Source: Cheilinus undulatus (lineage: Eukaryota; Chordata; Actinopteri; Labriformes; Labridae). From it: a stretch of DNA of 64,000 nt. Shown in pieces: positions 37,901 to 48,141 of this stretch. The stretch's first letter is position 1; each line of letters begins with the position of its first letter. The notes under the pieces were generated by a model. It had not been told where the DNA came from, searched no databases, and was given only the letters and a program-made list of their open reading frames with translations. The stretch spans positions 27,680,196-27,744,195 of the forward strand of contig NC_054873.1 in NCBI RefSeq assembly GCF_018320785.1, read 5' to 3'. The position numbers and the translations under genes were made by a program.

Positions 37901-39244
37901 GTGATACAGTGTGACCATATGGCAGGCTCAACTAGGCATTTCAGGGTCACAGAGCAATGCTTTCTGTTAGCTTATGAGCACCCTAAACTTCATAGCCAGG
38001 CAGATGTGAAACCAGCAGGTAGACCTGCAGTAGGCAGGCTAAGATTGTATTGAGTGTAAACACTTTTTTTGTCCATCACAACGGATCAAAATCTAACCAG
38101 GGGTCCAATAACAGAAGAATCAGTTTGCTATCAAAATGCATGTTACCACTTTAAAGCACTTTACATCAACAAAAAAGGATTCCTCATGAATAAGCTATAG
38201 GATGTTAACTGCTGGTGTTGGATAGCAATTCCCCATTCAGTTTCCACATGTGGTAGATACACTATCATCCAGGAGGATTAGTAAGTAGCCCACAGCCTAA
38301 TTGATGTTAAAAGCCTCTAAAAATCCACTACCCCTGCTGACAACCATAAGAGTTCATATTCCAGTTCCTAGAAGTTGAAGAAGCAGAAACGCCCTCCTAA
38401 TAATAACAGTCCTGTTGGCTGACACGTGTCCAAAGCGTATTGCAGAGATGGGATAATTTGGGACTGGTAGCATCAGCCCCAGTGACCCCCTTTTCGTGAC
38501 AGGGGTAACTCAACACCCGGGGCTTTCAAGTACCAGCAAAAAAACTGCTCTCTTTCTCTGAAACTTGAGCACGTGAGGAGGAAAACCCTGGTTTAATTCA
38601 TCCAAGGCGACAACAGCTACAACAACAACAAAGTAACGGTCACCCCACACGACTAAACAAGGAGGATAAACAAAAACAACAAGCATGTTTTGTCCTTGCC
38701 TTGCGATTAAAAAAACAGGCATGCACACACATCCGATTGAATCCGATCAAGACTTTGGTAGGCTAAACCTCTAAACAATGTGGAAGCTGGAAAGCGGACA
38801 CACATAACAGAGCTGGTTAACATTATCTACCTAACATAATGCCAATCATTAGCTCACAAAATAATGACATATCTAATGACACAGGCATAATCTACTGAAA
38901 GGCTGTCACGATAAGACAAGAATCCAAGCGTATCAAAGTCTTACAGGCATGTGACATGGGCAGCTAACCAACCAGGTACTCGCTGAGGCACAAGCCAAAT
39001 GCAGCTAACTAACTAAGCTAGCTAGGCTGGCTAACAGCAGAAAAGAGGCTAACTACCGCTAGCTAGCAGCTTAACATAGGCTATTAGCCAAGACATTCAT
39101 ACTGTCCCCAGTTAGACCAAAGCGAAACGCATTAGTGCCTGTATACTAACCCTTAGTTGTTAAAACCTTACCTTTTGAATATAGAGATTTGGGGGAATTG
39201 AGGTCGAGATCCGAGCTAAGGAGGGATACAAAATCAGAGGGCAT
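16410..39244 (-). CDS. nfat5: Nuclear factor of activated T-cells 5 (TonEBP), 12 coding exons
   Basis: Rel-family transcription factor that drives osmoprotective genes under hypertonic stress. Minus-strand exons in order: 39172-39244, 29950-30078, 26325-26952, 25994-26177, 25355-25545, 25083-25255, 24825-24959, 24657-24709, 24386-24536, 23942-24120, 21714-23850 and 16410-16627. All sites are GT-AG, and phases sum to 1416 codons plus stop (human isoforms about 1455-1531). It starts [20 protein letters not shown], matching the leucine-rich export signal. [12 protein letters not shown] near residue 229 is the nuclear localisation signal. The Rel DNA-binding loop [12 protein letters not shown] lies at about 314-325. 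The dimerising IPT domain runs from about 462 to 565. A Gln-rich activation region follows to the C-terminus. It lies tail to tail with nudt7 and head to head with wwox. The a/b paralogue is undetermined. The stop after QNAK may not be ancestral. Confidence 0.95.
17704..18300. repeat. (TA)n/(TACA)n microsatellite, about 600 bp
   Basis: Nearly pure alternation of TA runs with TACATA units. The long Tyr/Ile/His open frames on both strands are artefacts of this repeat. The right edge merges into the terminal repeat of the adjacent Tc1 element. Confidence 0.97.
18301..19814 (+). mobile_element. Tc1-like transposon 1 (left terminal repeat truncated)
   Basis: Inverted repeats are evident: AACCCAAAATTCAGTGTC near 18381 and its complement near 19625-19650. 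The homology continues outward through the complement of GGCTTACAGATAATG and CATTACAC. The right repeat runs on to about 19814 (TTTGAGATATACCTGTA), but the matching outer part is missing on the left, where the microsatellite begins. This copy is dead. Confidence 0.85.
18541..19537 (+). pseudogene. Tc1-like transposase, frameshifted
   Basis: The N-terminal helix-turn-helix part reads [20 protein letters not shown] and ...[10 protein letters not shown] from 18541. The C-terminal half is open from 19058 to 19537. The DDE catalytic motifs are present: SDE near 18972, QQD ([11 protein letters not shown]) and [10 protein letters not shown]. There are 34 residues between the second Asp and the Glu, the DD34E spacing of the Tc1 family. 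It ends GGPTKY. Frameshifts and a stop near 18900 (NQRQ-stop) break it. Confidence 0.85.
19873..19935. repeat. (TA)n microsatellite with (CA)n end
   Basis: TA repeat passing into CACACACA and directly abutting the left end of Tc1-like element 2. TATATATA also follows its right end, so the element probably landed in a TA tract. Confidence 0.9.
19936..21488 (+). mobile_element. Tc1-like transposon 2, both ends present
   Basis: The left end CACTGGAGATCAAAATTAGA and its exact complement at the right end (to 21488) bound a 1553-bp element. A second copy of GATCAAAATTAGAGAACA lies inside at 20116, with a weaker TTTTGATCACTG on the right near 21302. This is the repeat-within-repeat (IR/DR) arrangement of some fish Tc1 families. 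TA tracts flank both sides, as expected for TA-targeting elements. Confidence 0.9.
20276..21227 (+). pseudogene. Tc1-like transposase of element 2, frameshifted
   Basis: The DNA-binding part is visible in broken frames ([20 protein letters not shown] from about 20317). The catalytic half is open at 20838-21227, with [16 protein letters not shown] and then [11 protein letters not shown]. The spacing from Asp to Glu is 34 residues (DD34E). It ends QSKGLYTSY. Several frame breaks, for example near 20390 and 20790, mean it cannot make a full transposase. Confidence 0.8.
21714..23850 (-). CDS. nfat5: nfat5 exon 11: glutamine-rich activation region
   Basis: This 2137-bp exon codes for about residues 632-1344, from [17 protein letters not shown] to [11 protein letters not shown]. 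It contains several Gln runs of 6-10 interrupted by Met, Leu, Ile or His, written with mixed CAG and CAA codons. Repeated short blocks such as [10 protein letters not shown] and NPQP alternate with Ser/Pro/Thr. The vertebrate NFAT5 activation domains lie in this large exon. The CTG/TTG-rich antisense frames are shadows. Confidence 0.93.
24386..26177 (-). CDS. nfat5: nfat5 exons 4-9: Rel homology region and IPT dimerisation domain
   Basis: Six exons carry the conserved core. Exon 4 (25994-26177) holds the DNA-contacting loop [12 protein letters not shown] and [12 protein letters not shown]. Exon 5 (25355-25545) starts [14 protein letters not shown]. Exon 6 (25083-25255) carries [19 protein letters not shown]. 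Exon 7 (24825-24959) opens the IPT domain with [18 protein letters not shown] and the [17 protein letters not shown] strand. Exon 8 (24657-24709) is [17 protein letters not shown]. Exon 9 (24386-24536) starts NHLIVTVP and ends [12 protein letters not shown]. The exon phases match throughout. Confidence 0.93.
26953..29949 (-). other. nfat5: nfat5 intron 2
   Basis: A 3.0-kb intron without a clear transposon. The only odd item is a 125-codon minus-strand open frame at 27630-28007 (see findings). The rest is AT-rich sequence in which I recognise nothing. Confidence 0.75.
30079..39171 (-). other. nfat5: nfat5 intron 1
   Basis: A 9.1-kb first intron. It contains a decayed Tc1-like copy (31051-31807). 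I recognise no other exon or named repeat. The small open frames at 33509-33788, 33951-34199 and 34330-34629 have no recognisable motifs. Confidence 0.75.
31051..31807 (-). mobile_element. Decayed Tc1-like element, internally deleted
   Basis: Terminal repeats: GCCACTTTATTAGGTACACC at 31060 and its near complement (GTACCTAATAAAGGGGCTG) at 31782-31800. On the minus strand, a transposase remnant reads [17 protein letters not shown], a Tc1 second-Asp block with Asp changed to Glu. Further on come WTKISEE and [15 protein letters not shown]-stop, a Tc1-type C-terminus. The part with the third acidic residue is missing between them. Confidence 0.7.
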
Positions 39245-39650
39245 CGCAGCGCTTCATCGAGGGGAGGGGAAGCGGACACTCTTCACAAGAAACGAAAAAG
39301 GCTTTTGGCTAATAAATTAAGCGTTTTACAAGCGGAATGTTTTAATGTACAGAGTGTAGCAACGAGACAGTCTCAGGACGAAAAATACTTAACTTTCAAT
39401 ACCATTAAAAACCGTTATCTTGCACGTCTCACGTCAGTGTGTGCCTTTGCTGAGAGGAGACACATTTGGTGCTACGTTGAGACGAACACACAAACACACA
39501 CGCGCCTACTGTTGGTCGGCCCACCTCCTAGCCCCTCCCCGTTCCCCTGCTCAGGCGCATGCGCGTTGTTCGGGGTGAACTACAGTGGAGCCAAGGCTTT
39601 TACCAGTTTACACACTGGGACTAGTAGGTCTATACTGTCGGTTTGGTAGT
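39245..39650 (-). promoter_or_regulatory. nfat5: nfat5 promoter/5' UTR with NRF1 palindrome
   Basis: CpG-rich sequence lies upstream of the nfat5 start codon (minus strand). GCGCATGCGC at 39555-39564 is a perfect palindromic NRF1-type site, common in TATA-less housekeeping promoters. The downstream ATG is followed directly by the conserved NFAT5 N-terminus. Confidence 0.55.
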
Positions 39651-41820
39651 AATGGAGGAAGTAGACTTTCCAGTTTCTGGGTGAAAGCAGCTGTACCAAA
39701 ATAAAAATGTTATAAGGGAATACATTATCACATCAAGACAGCCAGTGTCTCTAACTCACTACTAATAACGTATAAAAAGGAAATACTTAACCAGCCTCTC
39801 CCTTTTCCAGGTCTCCAAAGTTGGAAGCATTTTCTCAGATTTATTTGTGTCAAAGGCATGTGAAAGAGCCCCCCTCACAGAGCACCATGTGGAATGTGAC
39901 AGGACCCTGTGTGACATCAATTCACTATTGGCAGTGACTAAAGAAACCATTTAAAGCAGTAGTTCTGGTTTGAGCCAACAGTGGGTCAAGGGGCACTTAT
40001 CAGTGGATCACCGTTGTGTACCTATAAGGAAAAAGTTACAAATAAAGACTATGCTGAACTTGTAATTTGAAAGACATGTGTTTCCTAAAAGCAATGTGTA
40101 TGTATATTTTTGATAGTTTATTGACCTAGTATCAGACTTTTCACTCTTTAATTCATTACCATTCTTAGTCTCAGAAATCCAGTCATCAAGTGCTAATTTT
40201 GCTAGAGGCTTCTCAGAAGTGAAGGCCACTGTGATTCTTTGAAGTAAGCTATGCATATCAGTATTTTTGTTTGGAGTTACCAAAATGAATATCAGCTTCA
40301 GCTGTCTGTTGGCACATGTGTGAACTCATCTTCCCCTTTGGGATATCAGTGACAATCACTCCACCCTGCATCACTGGAGGCTGCCCATGTTTGTTCTCAT
40401 GGTGTTGCCTGTATAAAAAGTTGGAGTCCTGCTTAAGCCCTTTAGGCCAGCTGGACATGACTGGGACCAAGGGGCAGCAGCTGATAAATTTCTTTGGACT
40501 GTGTGGTTGTCATGATAAAATCGAAAGTGTGTGACTGGGTTTTGGTTCAATAACATAAAAGACAGTTATATCTCAAGCTTCTCTTTCTGAAAGTCTTCTT
40601 TTACTTAATGCTATAAAAGCCAAAAGGTAACCAAGAATCTACTTGCAATATGCAAAACGGAAGTAGCTCTGCATCGCTCATTCGAGTATACCAAACCAGC
40701 TGCGTAAGAGAACAGCAAATTTTTGATGTAATCAAAAACAACTGCATGTAAGTGTATTTTGGTATCTTAGCTCAGCCAGATTACAGAAATCCCTTCCTGT
40801 TCTGTACAGAAACCATGAAAGGTTCTGTTACAGGAACAAATAGAATTTAGGAAAGTCATGAGTGCAGAGCATACTCTGAGTGTGACAATGCTTCCACTTT
40901 CAATAGTGAGGGGGTTGGTATCAAGCCATAAAGCAGAGGATGGATAAAGCCCCTTTGTAAATTTCTACCTGACCCTCTACTACAAGGCTCTACTGTTCAG
41001 CACACTGCAGACTCTGTCTTACATATCAGCATATGATAAATATCTTAGATTGTAATAATTTTCCTTTGCCTTTAACACGTTTAGGTTTGCATAGTCCGAT
41101 TTCTCCAAGTAAGCTAAATGGGATAACTACACGTAACGAAGACTAATACGTGCCCTTTCATCCAGGTAGACCTATTTCTTGGACGTCAAGCTCTCATCCT
41201 TATTAAATTGATCATCGTCCCCGCAGGTGGAACTTTTCTAACTGAAGGGACACCTTCACTTATGGTGCAAGGGTATCTAATGCCCAAAGGCATTCTGGGA
41301 AAACTATCAAGATTAAGAGCTGATTGTCAAATAATTTGAGAACAATGACAAAAAAATATTTAGAGTGATTGAGTAATATTGAGTAATATTCACTTAGAAC
41401 AATAATGTGTTTTATCAAATCAGGAAAATACAAATGATTATGTTGGATTTTGAAGTTAAAACAACTTAACCCCCCCCCAACGTTTAACTGTTTGCTCTTA
41501 CAGTGTATTTAAATGGCAGTACAGCCCTTGTAATCAAGCGTTTTCCTTTTGACTGGAAATTTAAAAATTTTAAGTTATTAATAGACTGTCCTACGAAAGG
41601 GTCAGATTCTTTAATATAGCCAACCTTTTGTATAGAATTAAAACAGTCTATACGTCATATCATTACGATATGTATGATGTATTAATGCCTCAATATATTT
41701 TCGACGTCTCGTTTTCAAAATGCGAATATCATTTAAAACGATTACCACATTCTCAAGACTCAAACAGTGCCCTTCAACTGTTTTGGTTGGTTAATTTCCG
41801 AACGGCCCTTTAGCCTCAAT
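39651..41820. other. nfat5-wwox intergenic region
   Basis: No gene is supported. 39957-40560 has short broken minus-strand frames (for example 40258-40470) and a left edge CAGTAGTTCTGG that might be a worn hAT remnant, but I could not define termini. The remainder is AT-rich spacer. Confidence 0.5.
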
Positions 41821-41970
41821 TTCCCATAAGGCAATGCGGCAATCGTCAGAATGTTGTTGCGGAAGTGCCGGTGAACGCGCTCTTGATTCTTCTGTACTCC
41901 AGTCAGGTGCAGTCCTTCTCTAGTCTCTCTGTTCGTTTTTAGTAGTCACAGTTTACTCTGAAACAGAGTT
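41821..41970 (+). promoter_or_regulatory. wwox: wwox core promoter/5' UTR with ETS site
   Basis: GCGGAAGTG at 41859-41867 matches the ETS/GABPA motif, and CpGs cluster around it. The start codon follows about 100 bases downstream. No TATA box is seen, consistent with broad housekeeping-type initiation. Confidence 0.55.
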
Positions 41971-44900
41971 ATGGCAGCTCTCAAATATGCAGGTATGGAC
42001 GACACAGACAGTGACGACGAGTTACCTCCTGGATGGGAAGAGAGATCTACGAAAGATGGTTGGGTTTACTATGCCAAGTAAGCAAAATCTCTGTGGTTTC
42101 CTTTAAATATTAAAACAGCACAAATGCTTTATGAAAGACGTAGGATTTACTCTCATTTACAGCCTAAATACGAAATTAGTGTTTTAGTCTGGGGCTAGCA
42201 TCGTTTGCTAGCTACACCAGTTTATGCTGTGATACAGTATCTGAATTGCTAACTCGAATTAAAGTATCAAAGCTAACATAATGGTTTGATGACAGCTTTT
42301 AAAGGAGAGATAACGCTGTTCAACAATTCTTGGAAAGACTATTAAAGTGGTCTGTTTGTGATATTGTTGCAGCATCTGCTGTACTGTAACTCAAACTGTG
42401 GAAGAGAGGCTGCCTGTGTTGCTGCCTGCACAATCGTCTTTCATTGATATGATAGACATATTTAAGTCAATACAACAGGCTAACTAACTTTGAATAATAG
42501 CAGTTGTGGATGCTTCATGTTTTTTTTTTTGGAGGAATCTAATTTGTCTCTTGCATTCAGCTCTTTTTCTGCTTTGTTTTTATCATGTCTGATGCAGTTA
42601 TAATAGAGTTTGCATATTCAGTAAAGCTACTTTTTCTCTTTTACAATATTTTTTGCTCCTTGGTCTCTCTGATCAGTGTCATAACTTTGCACAACAGTTT
42701 CACCCTAAACCTCACGTGTTCTATGATATTTAGGACGGAGTTGCTCCAATGACTTCTCCAGGGACTCCTTATGGACTTTATATCCATGATTTATTTCACT
42801 TTGATTGGGCAAACATCATTCTTGTCAAAGATTATAAAGATGGGGTTTTGTTGACAAGCCTCCTAATGCACCATAGATGGAGGTGTGTCTGGACTGCATG
42901 CAGGCCAGGCTAGTACTCGCACTCTACCCATGCTGTTGTAACCTGTGCAGGTTGTGCTGTGGCATTGCCTCACAGAAATAAGCAGGGGACCTCCCTGAAA
43001 AAGATCTTGTCTGGATGGTAGTATATGTTGCTCCAAAACATACATATAGTAGGTTTTGGAGCAACATATACTACCTTGCAGTATTGATGGTGCATTCACA
43101 GAAGTGCAAGTTACCCACGCCATGGAGCCCAATAGTATACCTCTACACCATCAGAGATGTTGGCTCTTGAACTTTGTATTAATAACAATCTGGATGGTTC
43201 TTTTCCTATTCAACCCAGAGGACTCAGCCACCATTATTACCAAAAACAATTTGAAATGTGGACTTGCCAGACCATAAGACACTTTCCCACTGTCTCATGA
43301 GCTTGGGCCCAGAGAGGTCAGCGGTGCTTCTGTATGTTGTTGATAAACAGAGTATTCAGAAAGTATTCAGAGCCCCTTCACTTTTTTCAGTTTTGTTATG
43401 TTGCAGCCTGATGCTACAATTGTTCACATTTATTGTTTCTCTCATGAATCTACACTTATTACCCCATAATGACAAAGGGAAATCAGAGTTTTAGATATTT
43501 TTGCAAATGTATTAAAAAGAAAAAATCAAATGAACATAAGTGATTCCCTTTACTCAAATCTTTTACTCAGTACTTAGTTGAGGCATCTTTGGCAACAATT
43601 ACAGCCTCAAGGCTTCTTATATAAGACACAACAAGCTTTGCACACCTTGACCGGGGGATTTTCTACCATTCCTCCTTTGAGTTGAGTTTGAGTTGAGGCT
43701 TCAAGTCAGGGCTCTGGCTGGGCCACTCCAGAACTTCAGTCCTTCAGGTGCTCTTTTGCACTTGACAAGCTGGCTTTCATGAGTTTTCCACTGAGGAGAG
43801 GCTTCTATCTAGCCACTTTACCATAAAGCCCAGATTGGTGAAGAGGTTCCGTGACAGTTGCCCTTCAGCACACAGGATCTGTGGAGCTCAGTCAGAGTGA
43901 CCATCGGGTTCTTGGTCACCTCTCTTACTGAGGCCCTTCTCTCCTGATTGCTCAGTTAGGCTGGGCGACCAACTCTTTGAAGATTTCTGGTTGTGCCAAA
44001 CTGCTTCCATTTCAGAATTATGGAGGCCACTGTGCTCTTTCAGTCCCGTAGATTTTTTGTAGGCTTCCCAACATCTGTGCTGTGCAACAATCCTGTCTCT
44101 TAGCTCTGCAGGCAGTTTCACTTTGTCATTATGGGGTAATAAGTTTAGATTAATGAGAATAAAAATGATTTAAACAATTGTAGCATCAGGCTGCAACATA
44201 AAAAAATTTAAAAAATGAGGGGGGTCTGAATACCTCCTGAATGCACTGCATTGCTTTCACTTCACATGAGAAACTCATATTATATGTGCAGCAATGCACT
44301 GTGTACACTGGCAATGGATTTCAAAAGCGTTTCCAAGCCCATGGTGTAATATCCATCACAAACTGATGCTGGTCTTTCATGCAGTGCAGTCAGAGGGATC
44401 AAGGTCATGTTGGTTTTTGGCATTGCCCTTACATGCAGTGATTTCTTTAGATTTTCTGAAATTTTGGTGATATTTTGGACTGCAGATGCCAAAATCTCTA
44501 AATTTATAGCAGTTGCACGTTAAGGAATGTTGTTCATAAACTGTTGTTCAAAGACTATTTGCCCACACAGTCTTTGATTAAGTGGAGGACCCTAAGCCAT
44601 CACTGGCTGTGAATGACTGAGGCTTTCATGAGTGTTCCTTTTATATCCAATCATGGCACTGTCACCTATTACCAATTTACTTACTTACCTGTGGAATGTT
44701 CCAGGTGTTTTTGAGAATACCACAGCTTTCCCAGTCTTTTTTCGCCCCTGTTCCAATTATTATGGAGCATGTTCCAGGCATCAAATTCAAGATTTATGTT
44801 AAAACAAACAAACAAACAAAAATTATTAGTGTGAGCTTTAATTTTCTTTCCTTTGGGCTGGACTCAGTTGATCATAGGCTGAAAGTGATTTGCAAATGAC

Positions 44901-45919
44901 TGTATTCTGTTTTTATTTACATTTTAAACAACTTTTTAAACCAGTGGAGCTAGGGTTTGTATATAATGACTAGATGTCTTGTATTATGTTTGCGTGTATG
45001 ACTACTTGTTGTCTGAAACTGTGTTAATTTTGCTGCTGCCTTTATGGCCAGGACAGTCCTGTAAAAGAGATGAACAATCTAAATGAGTTTTTCCTGGTTA
45101 GATAAAGATTAAAAAAAAAAAAAAAAAACAATAACATTTTGCTGCATGAGTTATCAAATGTGTTTTCTTCTCTTTATGTATTTAATATAAAATTAACCCC
45201 TTATAGACTGCTGACAATGAGCCTTTTGACTATTTCTGATGCATTTTTATGGCATAATGCTGTCCAGGCTCTTTAAATAGATACATGAGGATTATTTTTT
45301 CTAATCTTTCTTTGTTTGTGCACCAACAGCCATGATGAAATGAAGACCCAGTGGGAACATCCAAAGACAGGAAAGAAAAAGAGATGTGCTGGAGGTTTGC
45401 TTAATTCACTTATTTCCCGTATCTTCTGTGTATTTCAGTCTGCTTAGGTTTGTTTAAAAGGCTTAGTTAGCTTTTTTTAGATATGCTGTCTTATTATACA
45501 AGTGCCCTCTCTGTGAAGTACCTAATATCCTGATGTATTCTGGTCTGGATGTTAAAGAAAGTGTATTTTCCTCTTCCACAGATTTACCATACGGCTGGGA
45601 ACAAGAAACTGATGAAAAAGGACAGACAATTTATGTTGAGTAAGTGGATTTATTCTTTATTTTTGTCAAACTGGATATGCTAGACTGTTCTAAACAGAAT
45701 AATGGCAGTATGATTAATGTACAACTGTTCTGTCCCCTGTTATTTTCAGTCACATAAACAAGCGGAACACGTACTTTGACCCACGACAGGCTTTTACTGT
45801 AGAGGATGTAGTGGTGAAGCCGAAACGTTACGACGGAAACACTGCTGCTCTAGAGATCCTGCAGGGTCGTGACCTCTCTGACAAGGTTGTCCTCATTACA
45901 GGCGGCAACTCTGGTATAG
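41971..45919 (+). CDS. wwox: WW domain-containing oxidoreductase, exons 1-4 (5' part)
   Basis: Tumour-suppressor-type protein with two WW domains and a short-chain dehydrogenase domain. Exons 41971-42077 (107 bp), 45330-45394 (65), 45582-45639 (58) and 45750-45919 (170) have GT-AG sites and matching phases. The first three have, as I recall, the same sizes as in human. The product starts [22 protein letters not shown]1 is about residues 16-49 ([20 protein letters not shown] to TQWEHP). KKKR stands where human has the KRKR nuclear signal. WW2 is about 57-90 ([11 protein letters not shown] to TYFDP). Exon 4 ends in the cofactor-binding GGNSGIG (human GANSGIG). The linker is three residues shorter than human, which explains 170 versus 179 bp. 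Later exons lie beyond the window. Confidence 0.95.
42863..43334 (-). pseudogene. Decayed Tc1-like transposase fragment
   Basis: On the minus strand the order is FKLFLVI (from the first-Asp block), [16 protein letters not shown], then [16 protein letters not shown]. Next comes CLFL-stop-GNATAQ, the broken form of the QQDNAKPHT block, and finally [17 protein letters not shown], matching the WPACSPDLSPIE block. This is Tc1-type transposase with stops and frame breaks. Its inverted termini are not preserved. It abuts the next element at 43348. Confidence 0.75.
43348..44249 (-). mobile_element. Tc1-like deletion derivative with long inverted repeats
   Basis: The ends CAGAGTATTCAGAAAGTATT and the complement of CAGTGCATTCAGGAGGTATT begin inverted repeats that continue through a shared TATGTTGCAGCCTGATGCTA for well over 100 bases. 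The minus-strand remnant has an N-terminal [15 protein letters not shown] helix-turn-helix and, soon after, [14 protein letters not shown]. The middle, including the second catalytic Asp, is therefore deleted. Confidence 0.8.
44270..44965. mobile_element. Dispersed fish repeat (class uncertain)
   Basis: The stretch with GTGGAATGTTCCAGGTGTTT, CTTTCCCAGTCTTTTTTCGC and GATTTGCAAATGACTGTATT resembles a repeat that I recall as abundant in fish genomes. It is decayed and has no intact frame. I cannot assign a superfamily from sequence alone. Confidence 0.45.
44985..45129 (+). mobile_element. LINE-type 3' tail with poly(A)
   Basis: ATGGCCAGGACAGTCCTGTAAAAGAGATG is followed by TTTTTCCTGGTTAGATAAAG and a long A tract. 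This corresponds to the common fish LINE ending (CTTGTAAAAGAGA...CCTGGTTAAATAAAG), 5'-truncated. Confidence 0.6.
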
Positions 45920-48141
45920 GTGAGTTTCATAAAAATCTTTTCCGTTGTACCTGTTTAGCAATCTGGGAACCCATGGTCCATAACGTCCTCCTGAATAGCA
46001 CCAATTAATTTGGGATTTACCATAAAATCCGAATTACAGAGTGTGTCAGTATTAGGTAAATAAAGTTGTATTAAAAGTGCAGCTTACACTCTGAATTGAA
46101 TGGTTCTTAAAATGACTGGGTCCTGAGTGTCCTAAGTAAACACATCATGATACAGGTTTGTAAAATATTAAAGTGAAGCTCTGTCAGGTCTTTTCTCAAG
46201 AGAGGACAACAACTTCTAAAATATTGGCTGAATGGAAGTCAGCTCGATCATTTCTGATGCTCCTCAAGTAGTCAGAGAATGCAAACACTGATTGGCCTTC
46301 ATGTCACAGCATCAAGCAGATGTTTGGCCTGAGTTGAAATGTTTGATTAAGAGCAGACTACTTACATGTCATTTGTGTGCAGTGTCCAGTCTGTTTTTTG
46401 CACTTTGCACAAACTCTTTCTCCTGTACACTCCAAATCCTGCTGTTATTGGCCAGTATAAATGAAAGCCAGAACAATTCCCCATTCTGAAAATCTAGACT
46501 TGTGTATAGATTTTACATTCTCATGTAGGATTTGCAAATAGAGAGTACCAGTTTAGTTATGTCCTGTTACATTTGGACCTGTGTGTGTAGTCAAGTGTGT
46601 TTCTTCCATGCAGCCACTAGATGGTGATGTGGTATCAGGCTGTAGCTGTAAGTCTGCGTGATAAGAGCGTCTCCATGAGTCCCCATCTCTCCACATCCAG
46701 GCATTCATCAACATTAGTCCCCAAAATGATACACTTAGACTCAACAAATCACTCCTTAATACTGAACATGATTGTATTGAAGTTCATTAGCGGGGCTGAA
46801 TTGGATGTCATTGTTAACTGTAATGAATGGCGTCCATTTGTAGCCAGCAAATGCATGGCTCACTATATAATGGTCTGGAAACAAATGTATTTCCTCTTTC
46901 TTTTGGTTTAAATTAGTACGAGTAGCAGCCATTTGTTCAGACTCACTGCTTTGTTGGGGAGAGATAATGACAGCATGAGGGAAATCAAATAAACATAAAA
47001 TCGTTAATTGTCTTTATATTCAAATCCTTTATCGCAAGGAAAGTCACAGCAGTGTAATTGCTGTGAATGTATTACGAGATGCTGCAAGCAGCGCTGTAGT
47101 GGATAGATTTACATCAGCCTGGGGACCTTCACTGAGCAGAGATGTTCGAGAACTTAAATGCCTTCCTGACCTTAACATTGTCCCATCATTCCTTCTCCTT
47201 CACTTAAAAATATACTTCATGATAACTTTTAAAGAAATGATTTAAGTTTGAGTGTTTGAGTTTTCTGGAAAAATCTTTGTCTTGTTGGATTTAAAATAGT
47301 TGCAAAACAGTCAACAATATGAACATAGAGCTTAGTTAAATCTGATAAAAGGGATTTTTTTCTTTTAAGCTTTTTACTAGTGAAATTTTTCAGTTATATA
47401 AAGACACAAAGAACAAGTATAGTGAAGGAAAGTAATAAGAACAACTATGGAGGCACGCCAGTGTAAAATTTCTCACTCTGAGTTTTAAAAGAAGCACAAT
47501 ATGATTTGTGACACATGGCCAGTGGTAACAGCTATGCCATTAAAAAGCGGTTGTGTGTTTTTTTCAAGACAGTCTCATATTGATGTATTATGATATCTGA
47601 TTAATTGAAGGATTAATCTATTTATTCAGTGGAACTTGTACTTTTTACATCACATCATGCTTCATTCTTTTTATTGCAGGCTGACATATCCCATTGTTTT
47701 CTTATTTTATTCTGCTGTCAGCTTCTTCTTTGACCAATCAGCTTCAGCATCATTCATGCCATTAGCACTACTGTTAGGATTGAAGAAGTAGTTTCACCGT
47801 GAATCCAATCGGTGGAATAATCTGTTTTGTGCTGCATTTTTAAAAAATTTAAAAATCACTGTTTGGCACAAGAAATTCCATAATTGTATCACATAAGTCA
47901 GGGTGATCACTGGTTCATTGCAGACTTTCCTCTCTGAGCTGCACAACCACCCTCTGGTCAGAAAAGCCACCCTGATCACCGAGGATCTCTCTTGTCCCTT
48001 CCACCAGTCTTTTCAGTTGCTGCCATCAAGCGAACGATAAAACCCTTCATGCCCTCTGCAATATTCAGCCTAAACAATATAAAATAGACACTTCACAACA
48101 CTTGTTTTATCAGTTGGTACTTTTTAACTTTTTAACCTACC

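Larger units (their letters stand above)
42078..45329 (+). other. wwox: wwox intron 1, dense in transposon fossils
   Basis: A 3.25-kb intron. From about 42850 to 45130 it is almost wholly decayed repeats: two Tc1-like copies side by side, a dispersed fish repeat and a LINE tail with poly(A). 42078-42850 shows nothing recognisable. Confidence 0.85.

Noticed and set aside
40258-40556. Overlapping frames between nfat5 and wwox with His/Cys residues.
   Set aside because: I considered a BED-finger transposase remnant, but the Cys/His spacing does not form a convincing finger and no termini were found.
43888-44121. A 77-codon minus-strand frame that looks like a small protein.
   Set aside because: Its start ([13 protein letters not shown]) is the N-terminal helix-turn-helix of a Tc1 transposase inside an internally deleted transposon.
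44280-44492. A 70-codon minus-strand frame.
   Set aside because: It lies inside a dispersed fish repeat, and I could not match it to any protein domain.
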